The notes beneath the pieces were generated by a model. It saw only the letters and a program-made list of their open reading frames with translations. It ran no database searches and had not been told where the DNA came from. The position numbers and the translations under genes are program-made. From Euryodendron excelsum (Eukaryota; Streptophyta; Magnoliopsida; Ericales; Pentaphylacaceae), in contig CM065386.1 of assembly GCA_033060915.1 (NCBI GenBank), positions 4,195,001-4,259,000 on the forward strand: a stretch of 64,000 nt of DNA, given 5' to 3'. Positions 35,546-46,654 of the stretch are shown here, piece after piece. Numbering within the stretch: the stretch's first letter is position 1; every line of letters starts with the position of its first letter.

Positions 35546-35745
35546 GACAAATCCAAGATAGAAATATAGCTTTACAGTACTCTAATATAATGAGTTGGCA
35601 AAATTACTTCATTTGAGTTTTGGCTGTCTATCGCATCTAAAGAATGATGGATTGGCTCTTCTCCAGCCTTCTACAAACAGAAAAATTATTAATTAAAAAA
35701 AAAAACTGAAAGAGAGTACCAACTAAAAACTGTCAAGTATAGCTA

Positions 35746-35777
<32 letters not shown>

Positions 35778-37807
35778 CTTGGCCTTGCAACAAAGGAAAT
35801 GCAAGCTTTGCAGTGATACATATGAACTCCCACGAAGCATAAAAAAAAATTACGAAAACAGGGAGCAGACTATTGTGGTACCTTATTGTTTGATCTTCTA
35901 AAGATACGACACCTTGCAGCAGAGAATGGCTCAGAGTCATTACTTTGCACAGTTAAGGAATCAGGTAGTTCTGTTCTCTTAGATGAAACTAGCCTTGAAT
36001 CCCTGAAGCAATGTTCTTGCTTCTGGTTTTGGAGCAAGCTTCTGGTAGAGAATTCCCCTTCTGGAGTAAGCTTAACTAAAACATTATCTGGGTTTGGGCA
36101 CCTGCACCAGAAACAAGGTATAAAGACATAACATTTTCTTTTCTTTGTACAGTTTGAGGGTTGGTCATCAAGCGATAAAGAACCCAAATTTCAGACATCT
36201 TGAACTCGATAAAATTCAGGAGAATCTGGAGTACTAAATTTTAAAACTATGTAGACATTTATAAATCAGGCTATAGCAATTGTTTAAATTTTCACCAACT
36301 TCTATGCCATTTTGTGGTACTCTTGCCATTTAAAGCAGACCAGAGCCAAAACTTTCAGTCTAGTGCTCTTGAATTTGTAAAGGGAGAAGGAAGCAAGAGA
36401 CTCAATTAAGAAAAGGTATACCTCTTTTATTCCATGACTTCTATGAATGAGCAATCAATTTTACACTTTTTGTTATTGGCTTGATGCATTTAGGTCTCTA
36501 CAACTTCATTTATTATATTAAATCTCACGAGATTCAAATTATTCCTACCTCTCATAGTAAAATTAATTCACACAGATTTGCTTCAACATGGAAATGAGTG
36601 TTTAGTGTCAACACGGCCATCAGGTGCCTCACACAGCACTCAAAAATCAAGACACAGGGACACGGCTGTCCATATGTTAAAAAAAATAATGGTTTCCATT
36701 GAAAATTTTTGTAATTTTTAATGTTATTTTTTGGAGCTTTGTAATTTGCATGTTATACTCAACAGAAGGTGATTTAGTAAAATTATTGCAAACGCAAGCA
36801 CAAATATAAAAAGCATAATGGTTGGAGACCATAAACAATTCAAGGACACCTTAAGAACTTCAATTTTCGTAGACATCTCACATGAACATGAGTTTGTCCC
36901 TTTGCAGGAGTCTTTTGAGCAGTGATTCAGTGTATCACATACAGATACAATACCACTTCTTCCTTTCTTCCAATCAGAACATAATATCAAAGGGAGTCAA
37001 GGGACACAGCTGTACATATGGGCATGTCGACACGTCAACCATAGTTTTACCTTGCCCCCCATATCATAGGCTTGAAGTCACATTGTTACCAAATTTTTCT
37101 TTAGTTTTCTTAGTAACTTTTTTTGTTGTGTGTTTAAAGTCAACAGTAAATTTCAAAATCCACAAGGACCAAGGACCAACTAATTGCACTGATTTGTTGC
37201 ACTTACTAAGACTCTGGATTATTTTATTCAATAAATAATTTATTAATAGTAATTGATATATCATTGCAATATCATAAGATAATAATTCAAAAAACTAATA
37301 AAAGTTTTTAATAAGTTGCTCGGTTGTTTCCCTATAAAAGTAAGCAAGAACGCTAGCCCTATTCTTCCACCTATAAGAATTCTATTTTAACTCTTGAGAA
37401 AGCTTTTCTTTTGTTTCAGGAGTGCACCTCATGATCCTTTCTCTAATTGGGGAGGCAACTTTATAACGCATTGACATGATATAACCATAATTCCTGGCAA
37501 TTACTTTTGCAAGCCGAGGTTGGGGCCTCTTTGTCTAGAAAGAGGGGTCCAGCTGACATAAAATGCTGAGTAACATTAACACTCCCGTATATCAAACAAT
37601 ATAGGCTTTATGCCTGGCTACTAATACGAAACTCTGTTACAGAAATATAGTAGGATCTATGTTGCATGCAAAACCATAAATGTAAAGGGCCAAAAAAAAG
37701 GACAGGGACAAAAGAGAAGAACATTAGAAGTAAAAGGGGAAGAATAATTCTTACCTGTGAACAGCACAATACAATACACATTTGGTAATCTTCTCCGAGC
37801 AATGCAA
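35546..37807 (-). pseudogene. ATX4/5-like histone H3 methyltransferase fragment, three exons
   Basis: Minus-strand exons with splice signals and matching phase: 37807-37755 (LHCSEKITKCVLYCAVHR), 36101-35882 (CPNPDNVLVKLTPEGEFSTR...SAARCRIFRRSNNK) and 35670-about 35590 (KAGEEPIHHSLDAIDS...). These correspond to the stretch after the extended PHD finger and before the SET domain of trithorax-like ATX3/4/5 proteins, which act on chromatin. The SET domain is absent; sequence resemblance stops near the tandem array. The intron from 37754 to 36102 has no recognised insert. The homology call is from memory of the family, not a search. Confidence 0.78.
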
Positions 37808-38284
37808 CTGAAAGTTAAACACATGAGAATAATTACCAGCAGTGCTTTGGGGAGTGGAGTATAATGTCATGTGATTGTGGAGATGAATATTTTTCAGTTC
37901 ATGTGTCTTCTTTCAATATAATTCTTAGCAGCAGAATGCAGTTGCTGCAATTGCAGTGCACAATTTTATTTTATTTTTTTTTGAGTACTGATTTTGTGTG
38001 AAATACACCAGGAAGTTAGGTCCTTTTGGGGGCAGCCCAGTGGCATAGGCGATATTCCCGCAGTAAAGAGTTGAGTACAACTCTTCTTTAGTTACCTATC
38101 AAAAAGGAAGAAAAGAAAAGGAAAATAGGTGATTATGGTTGGGGACCTGGGATGAACTGAAATAGTTTGGAAATGTCTTTGTTGAATTCTGGAGTACTGT
38201 CAGCTGATAAATGCGGAATTGCTATATCATAGGATAAGGTGTTGATGTTTCTAATTTAATGTGGCTCATTTGCTTGAACTGCAG
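37808..38284. other. CACTA interior between ATX fragments
   Basis: Intron-like, AT-rich DNA. One inversion breakpoint must lie here. The stretch at about 38020-38100 (GGGGGCAGCCCAGTGGCATAGGC...) looks like a separate repeat but I cannot name it. Confidence 0.4.
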
Positions 38285-38389
38285 GCATGTGTAATTTGCA
38301 AGCAGATTCATGGTTCCTGTACCCAATGTTGCAAGTGTGCCACTTATTTTCATGTAATGTGCGCATCAAGAGTAGGATATCGCATGGAA
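38285..38389 (+). pseudogene. ATX4/5-like extended-PHD exon, inverted
   Basis: A 35-codon exon, ACVICKQIHGSCTQCCKC followed by a CASRVGYRME end, with an acceptor (CTGCAG) before it and a donor (GTAAGT) after it. It is the exon that should directly precede LHCSEK... in the gene, and the phases fit (it ends in phase 0). It lies on the plus strand while the next exons lie on the minus strand, so the segment was inverted or captured separately. The Cys/His zinc ligands are retained. Confidence 0.8.
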
Positions 38390-38962
38390 GTAAGTTTGCA
38401 GTTTTTTTCTTCTTCTTGTTTTTCTTTTCTTTTTCCTTTTTATGAACAAATAATATTGTGAAACTACTCAATTTTCATAGGCTACTTAAGCTAATGAAAT
38501 AGATTGGTCGGAGTGCATGATGGCTGAGCAATAATTTTACAGAACACTGTATTCCTATACAAATTAGCATCAGCATCAGCATCCCACAGACATTTCTTGA
38601 GTTGGAATAACTATGAGATTCAAACACTTAATTTTGTTATGAAATATCAATCTGATAAAAAAAAAAACCAAAAAACAAAAGAAGAAAAAACTATAGAGAA
38701 AAATAATTCCACCCATAAAAGAAAACCACAAACAAGAATAATCGAACTATCTTCAAAGATGAGATACAATCGCTGAGCAATCAAAAAAATCCTACAAAAA
38801 CATAAAAAGAGTCACATAGTCATCTATGAAAACTCAACTGGCAAATATCATCAGCGATGCCTAGCTCACCATCGCAATATACAGAATCTTATAAACATGA
38901 TATATCAGCTAAACAACTAATCCTCTATACATATACATATAAGGAGAGAGAGAGAGAGGAAC
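38390..38962. other. CACTA interior with the second breakpoint
   Basis: Holds the intron after the inverted exon and, on the minus strand, the start of MnSOD intron 1 (donor at 38962). An AG microsatellite lies at 38943-38959. The ATX/MnSOD joint must lie in this stretch. Confidence 0.45.
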
Positions 38963-39199
38963 CTCCGCCATTGAACTTGATAGCGCTCTGCAATTTGACG
39001 ATGGTAAGTGTGTCGCCCTTGGCCATGGCGGCGTCGAGCTGCTCGAGGGCTTTATTGTTGTTAGTGACGTAAGTCTGGTGGTGCTTCTGGCCGTGAAGCT
39101 GCATGATCTCTCCGCTGATAGCCGGCTCCAGAGCGCCATAGTAGTAAAGGAGATCGGGCAGCGAGAAGGTCTGCAAGCCCCAGATATTCTGAGATACTG
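38963..39199 (-). pseudogene. MnSOD exon 1, distal part (after the copia insertion)
   Basis: Reading the minus strand from 39199 gives [16 protein letters not shown]...[22 protein letters not shown]...[14 protein letters not shown] and ends KFNGG with a GT donor at 38962. This is the N-terminal helical hairpin of mitochondrial Mn superoxide dismutase, which converts superoxide to peroxide and oxygen. The first metal-ligand His (MQLH) is kept; nearby changes (PYDYGAL to LYYYGAL, LHHQK to LHGQK) suggest relaxed selection. Later exons with the other ligands are missing. Confidence 0.88.
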
Positions 39200-39204
39200 A
39201 CCCT

Positions 39205-40336
39205 TGTTGTTTAAATAGTTGGATAAATAATTCCTATTTAATCACTATGTGTATAATTAGTGATCACAAACAATAAAATAACACGAATTATCTAATTATC
39301 AACTAGAATCAATTTTAACTAGAAGACAATTAGAATCTGAATAAGAACAAACTAAATCGTAACGACTTACCCGGTTGTCGTTCACGAAAATAGAAAATGT
39401 AGAAATCGAAAGATAGATCGAGTCGAGTGTTTCACACTCTCTCCTTAAAGACAGATTCACCCCCCACAGTTGGTGCTCACGGGATGATGGGCATCTGACT
39501 CCCAGGATAAAACGATCTCAGCAGTTTTTAGGTAGCACTTCGATAAAAACTGCTCGGCGGCTTCACCAGATGATCTGAACTCTCTCAGGAAGAAAATACG
39601 GGAGGAAGAAGGAATTCGTTGTATGCAACAATCGAAATTTTTCTCATGTTAATATTATGAATGCTAGAATGCTGCTCTATTTATAGAGCCCAGGTGCCTG
39701 TTCGAAACACTGGTTCGAACAGGTACCAGCAGCCAAACAGTCCCTTACCGGAGGGACACACCTGTTCGGTCAACGGTCACATATGTTCGGTCAAACCGTC
39801 AGAAATTAATTAATTAATTAATATATAAAATTAATTAATAAAATAATTAATTAATTTTAATTCCGACCCTAGCCCAAAAAGAAAAGACTTGAACCGAACC
39901 CACGACCCACGCCCACGTCCCGTCCCGAACCGGACCGGACGGGTGGGCGGCGGCGGCGGCGGCGCGCGCGCGCGTGTGGAGTATTGGGTCAACCCATGGG
40001 TTCCATAGGTCCTCCCCCTTTCACAAAAGTGGGGTGCCCCTTGGGGCCCAAACCTTACTCCAAACTTGGGTTATATATGGACAACTTATTTCCCATAAGA
40101 AATCAATGTGGGATAACCCACTTTCAACTACATAACCCATATTCAAGGGGGTGACTTTGGAAGCCAATAACTCATTCAATCCTACACGGATTTGAGCAAG
40201 TAAATAGTCTAGATTCATCTCCTCTCGGAGGTGAATCCAACGCACCAATGACCCGACACAAAGGATGCATGGGTCCCACATTTATATTGGCTCAAAGATC
40301 AACAAAATAATGGGTTTACACCCATTTATTCTAACA
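39205..40336 (-). repeat. E-C 3' LTR (minus strand)
   Basis: 1132 bp, nearly identical to 45082-46205. The two differ at a few sites (for example GGGCATCTG against GGGCGTCTG) and in a TA repeat and a GGC/GC tract. Confidence 0.9.
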
Positions 40337-40944
40337 ATCCCCCACATGAATGAGATTGGCTGGAAATGAAAAATGCACATGAGAATACTGACTTGACACA
40401 CAGAGAGAGAGAGAGAGACAGGTAGAAAGTTACCGCATCGGGAAAGGTGGCTTTTGGCTTTGAACCTTCCCTAGTGAAATACCATCGGATTTATTTGGCT
40501 AACCAGTGAACATGATGTCTTGAACTGTTCAGCCGTTTATATAAACCAAGACAATAGTACTCACACGGTTCCTTTCAAATCATCTAGTGATCCATTCGGT
40601 TGTGTTCATTTTGGCCCTGAACAATGCCTGGTAGATTCATGAGTACTCTAGAGAAATTAGCCTTAAGAATTTCTCATAGAAGCGGCCCCTTCATACTTAT
40701 ATAGGTGATCTCTTATTAAGAGTATCCTGCTATACTCCACTTGGAATTCCAAGGTATAAGAATCATTAAGAGCTAAGCTCATCCTAAACACTGTCTACAG
40801 GTTATCACTATTTCATCATAGAAATGGACAGCGGAACGAGTTCCTCAGTGATTTGTCCTAAGTCACGCACAATTTTGTTGTCCCGTTGAACCTAGATCTT
40901 GGGATCTCCAGTCAGCTAGGTTGGGTTGCCATTATGGTGACTTT
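40337..40944 (-). other. E-C 3' untranslated region and polypurine tract
   Basis: On the minus strand the region runs from the end of pol to ATGTGGGGGAT directly before the 3' LTR (plus-strand 40337-40347), the expected copia polypurine tract. E-B has a diverged counterpart at 30240-30848. No gene. Confidence 0.7.
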
Positions 40945-43900
40945 TTAAGTCATAGGCTTAAGGCCCATTCCCCTCGATGAATTCTCTACTTGATCTTTCG
41001 TCAAGCCTTTTGTAAGCGGATCCGCAATGTTGTCCTTAGACTTGATGTAATCAATGGATATAATTCCATTAGAAAGCATTTGCCTCACAGTATTGTGTCG
41101 TCGACGTATATGTCGTGACTTCCCATTATACATGTGGTTTTGTGCTCTTGCTATTGCAGATTGACTATCGCAATGTATGCATATAGCAGAGACTGGTTTA
41201 GGCCACACGGGAATATCCTCCAGAAAGTTACGAAGCCACTCTGCTTCCTCTCCTGCTTTATCTAAAGCGATAAACTCAGATTCCATGGTGGATCTGGCTA
41301 TGCAAGTTTGTTTTGAGGATTTCCAAGATATTGCTGCACCTCCTAGAGTAAAACACATATCCACTTGTAGATTTAGAGTCTCTAGTGTCAGATATCCAAT
41401 TTGCGTCTGTGTAACCTTCTACAACAGCTGGATATCTCGTATAGTGCAGCCCATAATTCAAGGTGTATCTCAGATACCTGAGAACCCTAACTATGGCCTT
41501 CCAGTGGTTTGACCCTGGGTTACTCGTATATCTGCTCAATCTGCTTACCGTATAAGCAATATCCGGACGTGTGCAATTCATGAGATACATTAAACTGCCC
41601 AATTATCCGTGAGTATTCTAATTGAGATATGCCCTCATCATCGTTCTTGTATAAATGTAGAAAACAATCTATGGGTGTGTTTGCTAGACCGTTATCAGAC
41701 TTACTAAACTTATCGAGTATCTTCTCGACATAATGAGTCTGTGATAACGCATATCCCTCAGATGTTTTAGTAATCTTAATACCAAGTATAACACCTGCAA
41801 TCCCTAGATCCTTCATGTCAAACTTACTGTTCAACAATTTCTTAGTAGCTTTAATAACCTCAGTATTGCTACCAATGATAATCATATCATCTACATAAAG
41901 ACAAACAAGGACATAACCATGAGCAGTGTTCTTCACATAAACACATTTATCGCATTCATTTATCTTGAAGCCGTTTGACAGCATAACATTATCAAACTTC
42001 TCATGCCATTGTTTCGGGCTTGTTTTAGTCCATATAAAGACTTAACAAGTTTGCATACCTTTTTCTCTTTGCCAGGAACAATGAATCCTTCAGGTTGCTC
42101 CATATAAATCTCCTCATTCAAATCTCCATTTAAGAATGCCGTTTTAACATCCATTTGATGAATCTCAAGATTATGTAAAGCCGCAAAGGCTATCAAGATA
42201 CGTATGGACGTTATTCTGGTTACAGGAGAATATGTATCGAAATAATCCACTCCCTCAGTCTGCTTGTAGCCTTTGACTACAAGTCTGGCCTTGTATTTGT
42301 CAATTGAGCCATCTGCTTTCATCTTCCTCTTGAATATCCACTTGTATCCAAGGGGTTTATTACCAGGTGGAAGATCCACTAGTTCCCATGTATGATTTTG
42401 CAGAATTGACTCAACTTCACTATGGATAGCCTCTTTCCACAAAGGTGCTTCCGGAGAGGACATTGCTTCTTTGTAACTCTGAGGTTCATTTTCTACCAAA
42501 TATGTTAGAAAATCAGGACCGAATGATTTTGCAACCTTTGTCCTTTTACCTCTTCTAGGTTCAGCGTCATTTTCTTTATCCACTGACCCATAGTCTTTAT
42601 CTACAATGGTATCATGAGTTCGTTTAAGCAAACTTGATCCATTTGTAGACTTATACGGAAACTCCTCCTCAAAGAAGGATACATTCCTAGACTCCATTAT
42701 TGTATTCACATGAATATCTGATATTTCAGACTTGTGAACCAGAAATCGATATGCACTGCTATGTTCGGCATAGCCAATAAATATACAATCAACTGTTTGT
42801 CGTCCTAATTTTACCTTCTTGGGTAAAGGAACCGCTACCTTAGCTAAACAACCCCATACTCTCAAGTATTTATAGGAAGGTTTTCGACCTTTCCACATCT
42901 CATAAGGGGTTTTGCCAAGTTTCTTGTGGGGTATCTTGTTGAGAACATAGTTGGCGGATAGCAACGCTTCCCCCCACAAATTCTGGGGTGCCCCAGAACT
43001 TATCAACATAGCATTCATCATCTCTTTTAGAGTGCGATTCTTTCGCTCATCAACTCCATTTTGCTGAGGTGAATAAGGTGCAGTGGTTTGATGTATGATA
43101 CCATGTTCAACACATAGTTGTGCAAATGGTGATTCATACTCACCACCTCTATCACTTCTTAACACCTTAATCTTTTTGCTAAGTTGATTCTCAACTTCAC
43201 TCTTGTATTGTATAAACATGTCTATTGCTTCATCTTTACTTCTCATTAAGTAGACGTGACAATAGCGAGTGCAATCATCAATGAAAGTTATGAAGTATTT
43301 TTTCCCACCTCGAGTTTGAACATATTTCAAGTCACAAACGTCACTATGAATTAGTTCAAGTGGTTCCGTACTTCTTTCAATTGATTTAAACTGAGTTCTA
43401 GTCAACTTTGCCTCAACGCAAGTTGCACATTTATCATTAGCATTAAAATCAAGTTTAGGCAAAGACTCTAATTTAACTAATCTACGCATGGTATCAAAGT
43501 TAACATGACCTAGTCTACCATGCCATACATTTGAAGACTGAAGCAAGTAAACAGAAGATGCAGTATTCTTGCTAGAAGGCTTAGGAGCCACAGTCATTAC
43601 ATTAAGTTTGAAGAGCCCATCGCTCAGATATCCCTTTCCCACAAACATTCCCCCCTTAGTAAGTACAAACTTATCACTCTAAAAAACCAACTTAAAGCCC
43701 TTCTTACTCAACAATGAACCAGAGACTAAATTCTTGCGAATGTCTGGCACATGGAACACGTCATTCAGAGTAAGTTCTTTGCCGGAAGTCATTTTCAGAA
43801 CGATCTTCCCTTGACCTTCAACCTTTGAGGTTGCCGAGTTGCCCATGTAGAGTTGTTCACCGTCCATTGAGTGGTAAGATGTGAACATCCACTTGTTGGC

Positions 43901-44972
43901 ACAGATGTGACGAGTGGCCCCAGTGTCCACCCACCATTCTTTAGTATTGCCAACCAAGTTTACCTCAGAAACTACGGCAGAAAGATTCAGGTCTTCCACA
44001 TTGGCACAGAGATCCTCGGTCACATTGGCTTGAGCAGATTTCTTCTTGTGGTTCTCTGGATCCTTCTTCTCAAGGTCCTTACGCTTGCGACATTCCTTGG
44101 CCGTATGACCAGTCCTGCCGCAGAGGTAACATTTCCCTTTGAACCTTTTGAAATCGCCACCTTTGGAACCTTGGTAGGACCCTTGACCTTCATGCTTTCG
44201 CTTTTTGTCGTTGGATTTGGCTTGCTCCACCACATTTGCCTTTGACACCATATGGGTGTTAACAAACTTCTTCTCAGAAGCTCGATTGTCTTTCTCAATT
44301 CTTAGCCTGACGATAAGTTCCTCAAGCCTCATCTCCTTGCGCTTATGCTTCAGATAGTTCTTGAATTCTTTCCAGGACGGCGGCAATTTTTCAATTATCG
44401 CAGCCACTTGGAAAGACTCACTCAGAACCATGCCTTCGGCATGGATGTCATGAAGTATAACTTGGAGATCCTGGACCTGGCTAATAACTGTTTTAGAATC
44501 AAACATTTTGTAATCAAGGAACTTACCGACCACAAATTTCTTTGAGCCGGCGTCTTCCGTCTTATACTTCTTGTCTAAAGATTCCCACAGTTCTTTTGCC
44601 GTCTGCACGGCACAATACACGTTGTAGAGTGTATTATCCAGTCCATTGAGGATATAGTTCCTACATACATAGGAAGTCAGCATGTTTCCATGCTTCCACC
44701 GCCGCAACTACTTGCTGGTCGGACTCATTCTCGTTCAGAGTAGGAACATCTTCACGAAGAAATTTTGCCAAGTTCAGAGTCGTTAGGTAGAACAACATTT
44801 TCTGTTGCCACCTTTTGAAATCAGTTCCATTGAACTTCTCTGGCTTTTCTCCGTGATTCACCGGCACATTTGGTGTATGCACTTGATTCACCGGCACTGT
44901 CATTGTCGGTACCGGTGTCCCAATCACAGTAGGAGTTGAAGTAAGAGTAGGAATAGGAGTATCATCAGCCAT
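40945..44972 (-). pseudogene. E-C gag-pol polyprotein, frameshifted
   Basis: ATG at 44972 (MADDTPIPTLTSTP). Gag with zinc knuckle [14 protein letters not shown] near 44110; protease [12 protein letters not shown] (43930); integrase zinc motif HGRLGH..CATC (43510-43430), catalytic blocks HSDVCDLKY, LRSDRGGEYES and QNGVDERKNRTL; RT with IHQMDVKTAFLNG and intact CLYVDDMIIIG (41890); RNase H with [22 protein letters not shown] and [11 protein letters not shown], ending at 40945. Frame breaks near 44690, 42015, 41600 and 41320, and TAG at 43679-43681. Lineage perhaps Tork-like, unsure. Confidence 0.85.
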
Positions 44973-45081
44973 TTCTTGATTAACCAATTTTACACAAAAT
45001 TTGAGTATTAATCCAGAAACGATATATAACACGACACTAATTAACACATTTAAAAATAGGAATTGAATCTGTCTTTAAGAT
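44973..45081 (-). other. E-C leader without a usual primer site
   Basis: After the 5' LTR (minus strand) comes ATCTTAAAGACAGATTCAAT, which lacks the TGG start expected for pairing with a tRNA 3' end. The phrase TTAAAGACAGATTCA also occurs inside each LTR. Confidence 0.55.
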
Positions 45082-46205
45082 TGTTGTTTAAATAGTTGGA
45101 TAAATAATTCCTATTTAATCACTATGTGTATAATTAGTGATCACAAACAATAAAATAACACGAATTATCTAATTATCAACTAGAATCAATTTTAACTAGA
45201 AGACAATTAGAATCTGAATAAGAACAAACTAAATCGTAACGACTTACCCGGTTGTCGTTCACGAAAATAGAAAATGTAGAAATCGAAAGATAGATCGAGT
45301 CGAGTGTTTCACACTCTCTCCTTAAAGACAGATTCACCCCCCACAGTTGGTGCTCACGGGATGATGGGCGTCTGACTCCCAGGATAAAACGATCTCAGCA
45401 GTTTTTAGGTAGCACTTCGATAAAAACTGCTCGGTGGCTTCACCAGATGATCTGAACTCTCTCAGGAAGAAAATACGGGAGGAAGAAGGAATTCGTTGTA
45501 TGCAACAATCGAAATTTTTCTCATGTTAATATTATGAATGCTAGAATGCTGCTCTATTTATAGAGCCCAGGTGCCTGTTCGAAACACTGGTTCGAACAGG
45601 TACCAGCAGCCAAACAGTCCCTTACCGGAGGGACACACCTGTTCGGTCAACGGTCACATATGTTCGGTCAAACCGTCAGAAATTAATTAATTAATTAATA
45701 TAAAATTAATTAATAAAATAATTAATTAATTTAATTCCGACCCTAGCCCAAAAAGAAAAGACTTGAACCGAACCCACGACCCACGCCCACGTCCCGTCCC
45801 GAACCGGACCGGACGGGTGGGCGGCGGCGGCGGCGCGCGCGCGTGTGGAGTATTGGGTCAACCCATGGGTTCCATAGGTCCTCCCCCTTTCACAAAAGTG
45901 GGGTGCCCCTTGGGGCCCAAACCTTACTCCAAACTTGGGTTATATATGGACAACTTATTTCCCATAAGAAATCAATGTGGGATAACCCACTTTCAACTAC
46001 ATAACCCATATTCAAGGGGGTGACTTTGGAAGCCAATAACTCATTCAATCCTACACGGATTTGAGCAAGTAAATAGTCTAGATTCATCTCCTCTCGGAGG
46101 TGAATCCAACGCACCAATGACCCGACACAAAGGATGCATGGGTCCCACATTTATATTGGCTCAAAGATCAACAAAATAATGGGTTTACACCCATTTATTC
46201 TAACA
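45082..46205 (-). repeat. E-C 5' LTR (minus strand)
   Basis: 1124 bp. Contains AATTAATTAATTAAT repeats and a GGC/GC tract near 45823-45842 that is shorter than in the other LTR. Short open stretches in it recur in the other LTR and are not genes. Confidence 0.9.
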
Positions 46206-46560
46206 ACCCTAACCCTAGCCCTATCCCCCCTCTTAGGGCTTTTCTGGTCACGAGAGTACGAAGAGCCATTGAGGAATCTTCTATCCTCCCCTGATCAACG
46301 AAAGAGACAAGAGGGCGAGAGAGAGAGGGACAAAACGCTGTTCGATTATATATAGATTTGGAGAGAAATGTAACATTCAATACACTTGTCTGTACTACTC
46401 TAACAATACACAATACAGTTGGGAACTTGGAAGGTAGCCTTGTTTTTTCGAAGACGGCTTCGATGAGTCTCCTCAAATATATTTTAAATTTGAGAGGGGG
46501 ATCAAGAGAGAGAGAGAGAGAGACAGAGGGGAACATCACAGAACTGAAACTCCCCACGGC
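46206..46560 (-). pseudogene. MnSOD 5' flank and start of exon 1 (before the copia insertion)
   Basis: ATG at 46269 (minus strand) opens MALRTLVTRKALRGGIGLGLGL, a typical basic, Ser/Leu/Gly-rich mitochondrial targeting peptide of plant MnSOD. The reading is cut at codon 22 by E-C; after removing one ACCCT duplication it continues at 39199 in frame. About 290 bp upstream of the ATG were also captured, probably the 5' untranslated region and perhaps the core promoter. Confidence 0.85.
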
Positions 46561-46610
46561 TAGGGTTTACAGGGAAAAGGGGGGAAATGAAGAGGACGGG
46601 CGGGCTGAAA

Positions 46611-46648
46611 GAATTTTAATCAAAACGACGCCGTTTTGATTAAAATTC
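46611..46648. repeat. Perfect inverted repeat, 17-bp arms, 4-bp loop
   Basis: Arm GAATTTTAATCAAAACG at 46611-46627, loop ACGC, reverse-complement arm at 46632-46648. It lies between the MnSOD 5' flank and the right subterminal repeats of the CACTA element. Confidence 0.85.
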
Positions 46649-46654
46649 TTCGCG

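Larger units (their letters stand above)
39200..46210 (-). mobile_element. E-C: Ty1-copia element with 5-bp duplication ACCCT
   Basis: LTRs at 39205-40336 and 45082-46205 (minus strand), ends TGTTAGAATAAATGG and AAACAACA, and ACCCT on both sides (39200-39204 and 46206-46210). One gag-pol follows copia order: gag, protease, integrase, RT, RNase H. The LTRs differ by only a few substitutions and small repeat-length changes, so the insertion is young. It interrupts the captured MnSOD exon, so capture came first. Confidence 0.93.

Noticed and set aside
36724..36990. 88-codon minus-strand ORF with a hydrophobic segment
   Set aside because: It lies in the intron between ATX exons, has no recognised family, and the hydrophobic run is likely from T-rich intron DNA.
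40021..40281. 86-codon ORF on the minus strand, repeated exactly at 45890-46150
   Set aside because: It lies in both LTRs of E-C; the identity reflects LTR identity, and the reading has no family resemblance.
43871..44245. 124-codon plus-strand ORF
   Set aside because: Antisense shadow of E-C gag and protease.
38963..46560. Functional MnSOD gene
   Set aside because: Only exon 1 and its 5' flank are present, inside a CACTA element and split by a copia insertion.
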